A DNA stretch of 64,000 nucleotides, from the NCBI GenBank assembly GCA_951230915.1, contig OX579641.1, forward strand, positions 2,480,001 through 2,544,000, in the 5' to 3' direction. The stretch is from Antitrichia curtipendula. Taxonomy: Eukaryota; Streptophyta; Bryopsida; Hypnales; Leucodontaceae. Made by a program: the position numbers and the translations under genes. Below the pieces are notes generated by a model. That model worked only from the letters and a program-made list of their open reading frames with translations. It had not been told where the DNA came from and made no database searches. Of this stretch, positions 45,150 through 58,015 are shown one piece after another. Position 1 is the stretch's first letter. Every line of letters begins with the position of its first letter.

Positions 45150-48100
45150 TCAATATTTTGGGGTTGTGCGCTACGTACAAACCGCTTCACCACAATGATA
45201 CATTTTTTTAAGGGAGTCCCTAGCACTCCCTAACATGAGGGCAAATCTTTATGGTTCACAAAAAAGAAAAAAGGATTCTTTTGTTTGGGGTGCGCGGTAT
45301 GTAAAGCCCGCTTCACTCCAATGATACACTTTTTTTAGTTAGGGAGTCCCTTGGCACTCCCTCACATGAACGCAAATGTTTATGGTTCACACTAACCCTA
45401 TAAAAAAATCTTATTATTTGGGTGCGCGGTACGTAAAGCCCGCTTCACTCCAATGATACACTTTTTTTGGTTAGGGAGTACCTAGGCACTCCCTAACATG
45501 AACACAAATGTTTATGGTTCACAAAAAAGAAAAAAAAATTCTTTTGTTTGGGGTGCGCGCTACGTAAAGCCCGCTTCACTCCAATGATACATTTTTTTTG
45601 GTTAGGGAGTCCCTAGGCACTCCCTAAGATGAGGACAAATGTTTATGGTTCACAATAATCCTACAAAAAAATCTTATTATTTGGGTGCGCGGTACGTAAA
45701 GCCTGCTCCACTCAAATGATACATTTTCTTTTGGTTAGGGAGTCCCTAGGCACTCCCTAAAATGAAGGCAAATGTTTATGGTTCACGAAAAAGAAAAAAA
45801 ATTCTTTTGTTTGGGGTGCGCGGTACGTAAAGCCCGCTTCACTCCAATGATACACTTTTTTTGGTTAGGGAGTCCCTTGGCACTCCCTAATATGAACGCA
45901 AATGTTTATGGTTCACAATAACCCTACAAAAAAATCTTATTATTTGGGTGCGCGGTACGTAAAGCCCGCTTCACTCCAATGATACACTTTTTTTGGTTAG
46001 GGAGTCCCTACGCACTCCCTAAGATGAGGACAAATGTTTATGGTTCACAAAAATCCTACGGAAAAATCTTATTATTTGAATGCGCGGTACGTAAAGCCCG
46101 CTTCACTCCAATGATACACTTTTTTCGGTTAGGGAGTCCCTAGGCACTCCCTAAGATGAGGACAAATGTTTATGGTTCACAATAATCCTACAAAAAAATC
46201 TTATTATTTGGGTGCGCGGTACGTAAAGCCTGCTCCACTTCAATGATACATTTTTTTGGTTAGGGAGTCCCTAGGCACTCCCTAACATGAACACAAATGT
46301 TTATGGTTCACGAAAAAGAAAAAAAATTCTTTTGTTTGGGGTGCGCGGTACGTAAAGCCCGCTTCACTCCAATGATACACTTTTTGGGTTAGGGAGTCCC
46401 TTGGCACTCCCTAACATGAACGCAAATATTTATGGTTCACAATAACCCTACAAAAAAATCTTATTATTTGGGTGCGCGGTACGTAAAGCCCGCTTCACTC
46501 CAATGATACACTTTTTTTCGTTAGGGAGTCCCTAGGCACTCCCTAACATGAACACAAATGTTTATGGTTCACGAAAAAGAAAAAAAATTCTTTTGTTTGG
46601 GGTGCGCGGTACGTAAAGCCCGCTTCACTCCAATGATACACTTTTTTTGGTTAGGGAGTCCCTTGGCACTCACTAAGATGAGGAGAAATGTTTATGGTTC
46701 ACAATAACCCTACAAAAAAATCTTATTATTTGAGTGCGCGGTACGTAAAGCCCGCTTCACTCCAATGATACATTTTTTTTGGTTAGGGAGTCCCTAGGCA
46801 CTCCCTAAGATGAGGACAAATGTTTATGGTTCACAATAATCCTACAAAAAAATCTTATTATTTGGGTGCGCGGTACGTAAAGCCTGCTCCACTCAAATGA
46901 TACATTTTCTTTTGGTTAGGGAGTCCCTAGGCACTCCCTAAAATGAAGGCAAATGTTTATGGTTCACGAAAAAGAAAAAAAATTCTTTTGTTTGGGGTGC
47001 GCGGTACGTAAAGCCCGCTTCACTCCAATGATACACTTTTTTTGGTTGGGAGTCCCTACGCACTCCCTAAGATGAGGACAAATGTTTATGGTTCACAAAA
47101 ATCCTACGAAAAAATCTTATTATTTGGGTGCGCGGTACGTAAAGCCCGCTTCACTCCAATGATACACTTTTTTCGGTTAGGGAGTCCCTAGGCACTCCCT
47201 AAGATGAGGACAAATGTTTATGGTTCACAATAATCCTACAAAAAAACCTTATTATTTGGGTGCGCGGTACGTAAAGCCTGCTCCACTCCAATGATACATT
47301 TTTTTGGTTAGGGAGTCCCTAGGCACTCCCTAAGATGAGGGCATATGTTTATGGTTCACGAAAAAGAAAAAAAATTCTTTTGTTTGGGGTGCGCGGTACG
47401 TAAAGCCCGCTTCACTCCAATGATACACTTTTTTGGGTTAGGGAGTCCCTTGGCACTCCCTAACATGAACGCAAATATTTATGGTTCACAATAACCCTAC
47501 AAAAAAATCTTATTATTTGGGTGCGCGGTACGTAAAGCCCGCTTCACTCCAATGATACACTTTTTTTGGTTAGGGAGTCCCTAGGCACTCCCTAACATGA
47601 ACACAAATGTTTATGGTTCACGAAAAAGAAAAAAAATTCTTTTGTTTGGGGTGCGCGGTACGTAAAGCCCGCTTCACTCCAATGATACACTTTTTTTGGT
47701 TAGGGAGTCCCTTGGCACTCCCTAAGATGAGGACAAATGTTTATGGTTCACAATAACCCTACAAAAAAATCTTATTATTTGAGTGCGCGGTACGTAAAGC
47801 CCGCTTCACTCCAATGATACATTTTTTTGGGATAGGGAGTCCCTAGGCACTCCCTAAGATGAGGACAAATGTTTATGGTTCACAATAATCCTACAAAAAA
47901 ATCTTATTATTAGGGTGCACGGTACGTAAAGCCTGCTCCACTCCAATGATACATTTTTTTTGGTTAGGGAGTCCCTAGGCACTCCCTAACATGAGTGCAA
48001 ATGTTTATGGTTCATGAAAAAGAAGAAAAATTCTTTTGTTTGGGGTGCGCGGTACGTAAAGCCCGCTTCACTCCAATGATACACTTTTTTTGGTTAGGGA

Positions 48101-48469
48101 GTCCCTTGGCACTCCCTAACATGAACGCAAATATTTATGGTTCACAATAACCCTACAAAAAAATCTTATTATTTGGGTGCGCGGTACGTAAAGCCCGCTT
48201 CACTCCAATGATACAGTTTTTTCGGTTAGGGAGTCCCTAGGCACTCCCTAAGATGAGGACAAATGTTTATGGTTCACAATAATCCTACAAAAAAATCTTA
48301 TTATTAGGGTGCGCGGTACGTAAAGCCTGCTCCACTCCAATGATACATTTTTTTTGGTAAGGGAGTCCCTAGGCACTCTCTAACATGAGGGCAAATGTTT
48401 ATGGTTCACGAAAAAGAAGAAAAATTCTTTTGTTTGGGGTGCGCGGTACGTAAAGCCCGGTTCACTCCA

Positions 48470-49460
48470 ATGATACACTTTTTTTCGTTAGGGAGTCCCT
48501 TGGCACTCCCTAACATGAGGGCAAATGTTTATGTTTCAAAATAACCCTACAAAAAAATCTTATTATTTGGGTGCGCGGTACGTAAAGCCCGCTTCACTCC
48601 AATGATACACTTTTTTTGGTTAGGGAGTCCCTAGGCACTCCCTAACATGAACACAAATGTTTATGGTTCACGAAAAAGAAAGAAAATTCTTTTGTTTGGG
48701 GTGCGCGGTACGTAAAGCCCGCTTCACTCCAATGATACACTTTTTTTGGTTAGGGAGTCCCTTCGCACTCCCTAAGATGAGGACAAATGTTTATGGTTCA
48801 CAATAACCCTACAAAAAAATCTTATTATTTGGGTGCGCGGTACGTAGACCCTGCTCCACTCCAATGATACATTTTTTTTGGTTAGGGAGTCCCTTGGCAC
48901 TCCCTAAGATGAGGAGAAATGTTTATGGTTCACAATAATCCTACAAAAAAATCTTATTATTTGGGTGCGCGGTACGTAAAGCCTGCTCCACTCCAATGAT
49001 ACACTTTTTTTGGTTAGGGAGTCCCTAGGCACTCCCTAACATGAGGGCAAATGTTTATGGTTCACGAAAAAGAAAAAAAATTCTTTTGTTTGGGGTGCGC
49101 GGTACGTAAAGCCCGCTTCACTCCAATGATACACTTTTTTGGGTTAGGGAGTCCCTTGGCACTCCCTAAGATGAGGACAAATGTTTATGGTTCACAATAA
49201 TCCTACAAAAAAATCTTATTATTTGGGTACGCGGTACGTAGAGCCTGCTCCACTCCAATGATACACTTTTTTTGGTTAGGGAGTCCCTTGGCACTCCCTA
49301 AGATGAGGAGAAATGTTTATGGTTCACAATAATCCTACGAAAAAATCTTATTATTTGGGTGCGCGGTACGTAAAGCCCGCTTCACTCCAATGATACACTT
49401 TTTTTGGTTAGGGAGTCCCTAGGCACTCCCTAACATGAACGCAAATGTTTATGGTTCACA
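48470..49460 (+). repeat. Higher-order block, first copy
   Basis: About 990 bp is repeated nearly identically 1,708 bp downstream (50178-51168), including rare variants: ATGTTTCAAAATAACC, AAGAAAGAAAATTC, CCCTTCGCACTCC, TACGTAGACCCTGCTCC and GGAGAAATG. Thirteen monomers separate the copies. Confidence 0.88.
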
Positions 49461-50177
49461 ATAACCCTACAAAATAATCTTATTATTTGGGTGCGCGGTA
49501 CGTAAAGCCCGCTTCACTCCAATGATACATTTTTTTTGGTTAGGGAGTCCCTTGGCACTCCCTAAGATGAGGACAAATGTTTATGGTTCACAATAATCCT
49601 ACAAAAAAATCTTATTATTTGGGTACGCGGTACGTAGAGCCTGCTCCACTCCAATGATACATTTTTTTTGGTTAGGGAGTCCCTTGGCACTCTCTAACAT
49701 GAGGGCAAATGTTTATGGTTCACGAAAAAGAAGAAAAATTCTTTTGATTGGGGTGCGCGGTACGTAAAGCCCGCTTCACTCCAATGATACACTTTTTTTC
49801 GTTAGGGAGTCCCTTGGCACTCCCTAACATGAGGGCAAATGTTTATGTTTCAAAATAACCCTACAAAAAAATCTTATTATTTGCGTGCGCGGTACGTAAA
49901 GCCCGCTTCACTCCAATGATACACTTTTTTTGGTTAGGTAGTCCCTAGGCACTCCCTAAGATGAGGACAAATGTTTATGGTTCACAATAATCCTACAAAA
50001 AAATCTTATTATTTGGGTGCGCGGTACGTAAAGCCTGCTCCACTCCAATGATACACTTTTTTTGGTTAGGGAGTCCCTAGGCACTCCCTAACATGAGGGC
50101 AAATGTTTATGGTTCACGAAAAAGAAAAAAAATTCTTTTGTTTGGGGTGCGCGGTACGTAAAGCCCGCTTCACTCCA

Positions 50178-51168
50178 ATGATACACTTTTTTTCGTTAGG
50201 GAGTCCCTTGGCACTCCCTAACATGAGGGCAAATGTTTATGTTTCAAAATAACCCTACAAAAAAATCTTATTATTTGGGTGCGCGGTACGTAAAGCCCGC
50301 TTCACTCCAATGATACACTTTTTTTGGTTAGGGAGTCCCTAGGCACTCCCTAACATGAACACAAATGTTTATGGTTCACGAAAAAGAAAGAAAATTCTTT
50401 TGTTTGGGGTGCGCGGTACGTAAAGCCCGCTTCACTCCAATGATACACTTTTTTTGGTTAGGGAGTCCCTTCGCACTCCCTAAGATGAGGACAAATGTTT
50501 ATGGTTCACAATAACCCTACAAAAAAATCTTATTATTTGGGTGCGCGGTACGTAGACCCTGCTCCACTCCAATGATACATTTTTTTTGGTTAGGGAGTCC
50601 CTTGGCACTCCCTAAGATGAGGAGAAATGTTTATGGTTCACAATAATCCTACAAAAAAATCTTATTATTTGGGTGCGCGGTACGTAAAGCCTGCTCCACT
50701 CCAATGATACACTTTTTTTGGTTAGGGAGTCCCTAGGCACTCCCTAACATGAGGGCAAATGTTTATGGTTCACGAAAAAGAAAAAAAATTCTTTTGTTTG
50801 GGGTGCGCGGTACGTAAAGCCCGCTTCACTCCAATGATACACTTTTTTGGGTTAGGGAGTCCCTTGGCACTCCCTAAGATGAGGACAAATGTTTATGGTT
50901 CACAATAATCCTACAAAAAAATCTTATTATTTGGGTACGCGGTACGTAGAGCCTGCTCCACTCCAATGATACACTTTTTTTGGTTAGGGAGTCCCTTGGC
51001 ACTCCCTAAGATGAGGAGAAATGTTTATGGTTCACAATAATCCTACGAAAAAATCTTATTATTTGGGTGCGCGGTACGTAAAGCCCGCTTCACTCCAATG
51101 ATACACTTTTTTTGGTTAGGGAGTCCCTAGGCACTCCCTAACATGAACGCAAATGTTTATGGTTCACA
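50178..51168 (+). repeat. Higher-order block, second copy
   Basis: This is the downstream partner of 48470-49460. It ends where two extra monomers (about 51170-51430) intervene before the AAAATAATC variant resumes. Confidence 0.88.
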
Positions 51169-51840
51169 ATAATCCTACAAAAAAATCTTATTATTTGGGT
51201 ACGCGGTACGTAGAGCCTGCTCCACTCCAATGATACACTTTTTTTGGTTAGGGAGTCCCTTGGCACTCCCTAAGATGAGGAGAAATGTTTATGGTTCACA
51301 ATAATCCTACGAAAAAATCTTATTATTTGGGTGCGCGGTACGTAAAGCCCGCTTCACTCCAATGATACACTTTTTTTGGTTAGGGAGTCCCTAGGCACTC
51401 CCTAACATGAACGCAAATGTTTATGGTTCACAATAACCCTACAAAATAATCTTATTATTTGGGTGCGCGGTACGTAAAGCCCGCTTCACTCCAATGATAC
51501 ATTTTTTTTGGTTAGGGAGTCCCTTGGCACTCCCTAAGATGAGGACAAATGTTTATGGTTCACAATAATCCTACAAAAAAATCTTATTATTTGGGTACGC
51601 GGTACGTAGAGCCTGCTCCACTCCAATGATACATTTTTTTTGGTTAGGGAGTCCCTTGGCACTCCCTAAGATGAGGAGAAATGTTTATGGTTCACAATAA
51701 TCCTACGAAAAAATCTTATTATTTGGGTGCGCGGTACGTAAAGCCCGCTTCACTCCAATGATACACTTTTTTTTGTTAGGGAGTCCCTAGGCACTCCCTA
51801 ACATGAACGCAAATGTTTATGGTTCACAATAACCCTACAA

Positions 51841-52896
51841 AATAATCTTATTATTTGGGTGCGCGGTACGTAAAGCCCGCTTCACTCCAATGATACATTT
51901 TTTTTGGTTAGGGAGTCCCTAGGCACTCCCTAAGATGAGGACAAATGTTTATGGTTCACAAAAAAGAAAAAAAAAATTCTTTTGTTTGAGGTGCGCGGTA
52001 CGTAAAGCCCGCTTCACTCCAATGATACACTTTTTTTGGTTAGGTAGTCCCTAGGCACTCCCTAAGATGAGGACAAATGTTTATGGTTCACAATAATCCT
52101 ACAAAAAAATCTTATTATTTGGGTGCGCGGTACGTAAAGCCTGCTCCACTCCAATGATACACTCTTTTTGGTTAGGGAGTCCCTAGGCACTCCCTAACAT
52201 GAACGCAAATGTTTATGGTTCACAATAATCCTACAAAAAAATCTTATTATTTGGGTGCGCGGTACGTAAAGCCCGCTTCACTCCAATGATACACTTTTAT
52301 TGGTTAGGGAGTCCCTAGGCACTCCCTAACATGAACGCAAATGTTTATGGTTCACAATAACCCTACAAAATAATCTTATTATTTGGGTGCGCGGTACGTA
52401 AAGCCCGCTTCACTCCAATGATACATTTTTTTTGGTTAGGGAGTCCCTAGGCACTCCCTAAGATGAGGACAAATGTTTATGGTTCACAAAAAAGAAAAAA
52501 AAAATTCTTTTGTTTGAGGTGCGCGGTACGTAAAGCCCGCTTCACTCCAATGATACACTTTTTTTGGTTAGGTAGTCCCTAGGCACTCCCTAAGATGAGG
52601 ACAAATGTTTATGGTTCACAATAATCCTACAAAAAAATCTTATTATTTGGGTGCGCGGTACGTAAAGCCTGCTCCACTCCAATGATACACTCTTTTTGGT
52701 TAGGGAGTCCCTAGGCACTCCCTAACATGAACGCAAATGTTTATGGTTCACAATAATCCTACAAAAAAATCTTATTATTTGGGTGCGCGGTACGTAAAGC
52801 CCGCTTCACTCCAATGATACACTTTTATTGGTTAGGGAGTCCCTAGGCACTCCCTAACATGAACGCAAATGTTTATGGTTCACAATAATCCTACAA
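51841..52896 (+). repeat. Four-monomer (528-bp) tandem duplication in the satellite
   Basis: Starting at AATAATCTTATT (51841 and 52369), 528 bp is repeated with the same rare variants: an A-rich GAAAAAAAAAATTC, TTTGAGGTGCG, TTAGGTAGTCC, ACTCTTTTTGG and ACTTTTATTGG. It is a recent local duplication of four monomers. Confidence 0.85.
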
Positions 52897-55800
52897 AAAA
52901 ATCTTATTATTTGGGTGCGCGGTACGTAAAGCCCGCTTCACTCCAATGATACACTTTTATTGGTTAGGGAGTCCCTAGGCACTCCCTAATATGAGGGCAA
53001 ATGTTTATGTTTCAAAATAACCCTTTAAAAAAATCTTATTATTTGGGTGCGCGGTACGTAAAGCCCGCTTCACTCCAATGATACACTTTTTTTGGTTAGG
53101 GAGTCCCTAGGCACTCCCTAACATGAACACAAATGTTTATGGTTCACGAAAAAGAAAGAAAATTCTTTTGTTTGGGGTGCGCGGTACGTAAAGCCCGCTT
53201 CACTCCAATGATACACTTTTTTTGGTTAGGGAGTCCCTTCGCACTCCCTAAGATGAGGACAAATGTTTATGGTTCACAATAACCCTACAAAAAAATCTTA
53301 TTATTTGGGTGCGCGGTACGTAGACCCTGCTCCACTCCAATGATACATTTTTTTTGGTAAGGGAGCCCCTAGGCACTCCCTAAGATGAGGACAAATGTTT
53401 ATGGTTCACAAAAATGAAAAAAAAAATTCTTTTGTTTGAGGTGCGCGGTACGTAAAGCCCGCTTCACTCCAATGATACACTTTTTTTGGTTAGGTAGTCC
53501 CTAGGCACTTCCTAAGATGAGGACAAATGTTTATGGTTCACAATAATCCTACAAAAAAATCTTATTATTTGGGTGCGCGGTACGTAAAGCCTGCTCCACT
53601 CCAATGATACACTCTTTTTGGTTAGGGAGTCCCTAGGCACTCCCTAACATGAACGCAAATGTTTATGGTTCACAATAACCCTACAAAAAAATCTTATTAT
53701 TTGGGTGCGCGGTACGTAAAGCCCGCTTCACTCCAATGATACACTTTTTTTGGTTAGGGAGTCCCTAGGCACTCCCTAACATGAACGCAAATGTTTATGG
53801 TTCACAATAACCCTACAAAATAATCTTATTATTTGGGTGCGCGGTACGTAAAGCACGCTTCACTCCAATGATACATTTTTTTTGGTTAGGGAGCCCCTAG
53901 GCACTCCCTAAGATGAGGACAAATGTTTATGGTTCACAAAAATGAAAAAAAAAATTCTTTTGTTTGAGGTGCGCGGTACGTAAAGCCCGCTTCACTCCAA
54001 TGATACACTTTTTTTGGTTAGGTAGTCCCTAGGCACTCCCTAAGATGAGGACAAATGTTTATGGTTCACAATAATCCTACAAAAAAATCTTATTATTTGG
54101 GTGCGCGGTACGTAAAGCCTGCTCCACTCCAATGATACACTCTTTTTGGTTAGGGAGTCCCTAGGCACTCCTTAACATGAACGCAAATGTTTATGGTTCA
54201 CAATAATCCTACAAAAAAATCTTATTATTTGGGTGCGCGGTACGTAAAGCCTGCTCCACTCCAATGATACACTCTTTTTGGTTAGGGAGTCCCTTGGCAC
54301 TCCCTAACATGAGGGCAAATGTTTATGTTTCAAAATAACCCTACAAAAAAATCTTATTATTTGGGTGCGCGGTACGTAAAGCCCACTTCACTCCAATGAT
54401 ACACTTTTTTTGGTTAGGGAGTCCCTAGGCACTCCCTAACATGAACACAAATGTTTATGGTTCACGAAAAAGAAAGAAAATTCTTTTGTTTGGGGTGCGC
54501 GGTACGTAAAGCCCGCTTCACTCCAATGATACACGTTTTTTGGTTAGGGAGTCCCTTCGCACTCCCTAAGATGAGGACAAATGTTTATGGTTCACAATAA
54601 CCCTACAAAAAAATCTTATTATTTGGGTGCGCGGTACGTAGACCCTGCTTTACTCCAATGATACATTTTTTTTGGTTAGGGAGTCCCTTGGCACTCCCTA
54701 AGATGAGGAGAAATGTTTATGGTTCACAATAATCCTACAAAAAAATCTTATTATTTGGGTGCGCGGTACGTAAAGCCTGCTCCACTCCAATGATACACTT
54801 TTTTTGGTTAGGGAGTCCCTAGGCACTCCCTAACATGAGGGCAAATGTTTATGGTTCACGAAAAAGAAAAAAAAGTTCTTTTGTTTGGGGTGCGCGGTAC
54901 GTAAAGCCCGCTTCACTCCAATGATATATTTTTTTTGGTTAGGGAGTCCCTAGGCACTCCCTAAGATGAGGACAAATGTTTATTGTTCCCAATAATCCTA
55001 CAAAAAAATCTTATTATTTGGGTGCGCGGTACGTAAAGCCCGCTTCACTCCAATGATACACTTTTTTTGGTTAGGGAGTCTCTAGGCACTCCCTAACATG
55101 AACGCAAATGTTTATGGTTCACAATAACCCTACAAAAAAATCTTATTATTTGGGTGCGCAGTACGTAAAGCCCGCTTCACTCCAATGATACACTTTTTTG
55201 GGTTAGGGAGTCCCTAGGCACTCCCTAACATGAGGACAAATGTTTATGGTTCACAATAATCCTACAAAAAAATCTTATTATTTGGGTTCGCGGTACGTAA
55301 AGCCTGCTCCACTCCAATGATACATTTTTTTTGGTTAGGGAGTCCCTAGGCACTCCCTAACATGAGCGCAAATGTTTATGGTTCACGAAAAAGAAAAAAA
55401 ATTCTTTTGTTTGGGGTGCGCGGTACGTAAAGCCCGCTTCACTCCAATGATACACTTTTTTTGGTTAGGGAGTCCCTTGGCACTCCCTAACATGAACGCA
55501 AATATTTATGGTTCACAATGACCCTACGAAAAAATCTTATTATTTGGGTGCGCGGTACGTAAAGCCCGCTTCACTCCAATGATACATTTTTTTTGGTTAG
55601 GGAGTCCCTAGGCACTCCCTAAGATGAGGACAAATGTTTATGGTTCACAATAATCCTACAAAAAAATCTTATTATTTGGGTGCGCGGTACGTAAAGCCTG
55701 CTCCACTCCAATGATACATTTTTTTCGGGTAGGGAGTCCCTAGGCACTCTCTAACATGAGTGCAAATGTTTATGGTTCACGAAAAAGAAGAAAAATTCTT

Positions 55801-57600
55801 TTGTTTGGGGTGCACGGTACGTAAAGCCCGCTTCACTCCAATGATACACTTTTTTTGGTTAGGGAGTCCCTTGGCACTCCCTAACATGAGGACAAATGTT
55901 TATGGTTCACAATAATCCTACAAAAAAATCTTATTATTTGGGTGCGCGGTACGTAAAGCCCGCTTCAGTCCAATGATACACTTTTTTGGGTTAGGGAGTC
56001 CCTAGGCACTCCCTAACATGAGGACAAATGTTTATGGTTCACAATAATCCTACAAAAAAATCTTATTATTTGGGTGCGCGGTACGTAAAGCCTGCTCCAC
56101 TCCAATGATACACTTTTTTTGGTTAGGGAGTCCCTAGGCACTTCCTAAGATGAGGGCAAATGTTTATGGTTCACGAAAAAGAAGAAAAATTCTTTTGTTT
56201 GGGGTGCGCGGTACGTAAAGCCCGCTTCACTCCAATGATACACTTTTTTTGGTTAGGGAGTCCCTTGGCACTCCCTAACATGAACGCAAATATTTATGGT
56301 TCACAATAACCCTACAAAAAAATCTTATTATTTGGGTGCGCGGTACGTAGAGCCCGCTTCAGTCCAATGATACACTTTTTTGGGTTAGGGAGTCCCTAGG
56401 CACTCCCTAACATGAGGACAAATGTTTATGGTTCACAATAATCCTACAAAAAAATCTTATTATTTGGGTGCGCGGTACGTAAAGCCCGCTTCACTCCAAT
56501 GATACACTTTTTTTGGTTAGGGAGTCTCTAGGCACTCCCTAACATGAACACAAATGTTTATGGTTCACAATAACCCTACAAAAAAATCTTATTATTTGGG
56601 TGCGCAGTACGTAAAGCCCGCTTCACTCAAATGATACACTTTTTTGGGTTAGGGAGTCCCTTGGCACTCCCTAACATGAGGACAAATGTTTATGGTTCAC
56701 AATAATCCTACAAAAAAATCTTATTATTTGGGTGCGCGGTACGTAAAGCCCGCTTCAGTCCAATGCTACACTTTTTTGGGTTAGGGAGTCCCTAGGCACT
56801 CCCTAACATGAGGACAAATGTTTATGGTTCACAATAATCCTACAAAAAAATCTTATTATTTGGGTGCGCGGTACGTAAAGCCTGCTCCACTCCAATGATA
56901 CATTTTTTTGGTTAGGGAGTCCCTAGGCACTTCCTAAGATGAGGGCAAATGTTTATGGTTCACGAAAAAGAAGAAAAATTCTTTTGTTTGGGGTGCGCGG
57001 TACGTAAAGCCCGCTTCACTCCAATGATACACTTTTTTTGGTTAGGGAGTCCCTTGGCACTCCCTAACATGAACGCAAATATTTATGGTTCACAATAACC
57101 CTACAAAAAAATCTTATTATTTGGGTGCGCGGTACGTAAAGCCCGCTTCAGTCCAATGATACACTTTTTTGGGTTAGGGAGTCCCTAGGCACTCCCTAAC
57201 ATGAGGACAAATGTTTATGGTTCACAATAATCCTACAAAAAAATCTTATTATTTGGGTGCGCGGTACGTAAAGCCTGCTCCACTCCAATGATACACTTTT
57301 TTTGGTTAAGGAGTCCCTTGGCACTCCCTAACATGAACGCAAATATTTATGGTTCACAATGACCCTACAAAAAAATCTTATTATTTGGGTGCGCGGTACG
57401 TAAAGCCCGCTTCACTCCAATGATACATTTTTTTTGGTTAGGGAGTCCCTAGGCACTCCCTAAGATGAGGACAAATGTTTATGGTTCACAATAATCCTAC
57501 AAAAAAATCTTATTATTTGGGTGCGCGGTACGTAAAGCCTGCTCCACTCCAATGATACATTTTTTTTGGTTAGGGAGTCCCTAGGCACTCCCTAACATGA

Positions 57601-58015
57601 ACGCAAATGCTTATGGTTCACAATAAACCTACAAAAAAATCTTATTATTTGGGTGAGTGGTACGTAAAGCCCGATTCACTCCAATGATACACTTTTTTGG
57701 GTTAGGGAATTCCTAGGCACTCCCGAACATGACGGCAAATGTTTATGGTTCACGAAAAAGAAAAAACATTCTTTTGTTTGGGGTGCGCGGTATGTAAAGC
57801 CTGCTCCACTCCAATGATACATTTTTTTTGGTTAGGGAGTCCCTAGGCACTCCCTAACATGAGGACAAATGTTTATGGTTCACGAAAAAGAAAAACAAGT
57901 TCTTTTGTTTGGGGTGCGCGGTACGTAAAGCCCGCTTCACTCCAATGATACACTTTTTTTGGTTAGGGAGTCCCTTGGCAATCCCTAACATGAGGGCAAA
58001 TGTTTACGGTTCACA
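57601..58015 (+). repeat. Long-range duplicate block in the satellite, first copy
   Basis: About 415 bp with rare variants (AAATGCTTATGG, AATAAACCTAC, GGTGAGTGGTACG, GGGAATTCCTAGG, AAAAAACATTC, TTGGCAATCCC) recurs 3,548 bp downstream at 61149-61563, 27 monomers away. Confidence 0.85.
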
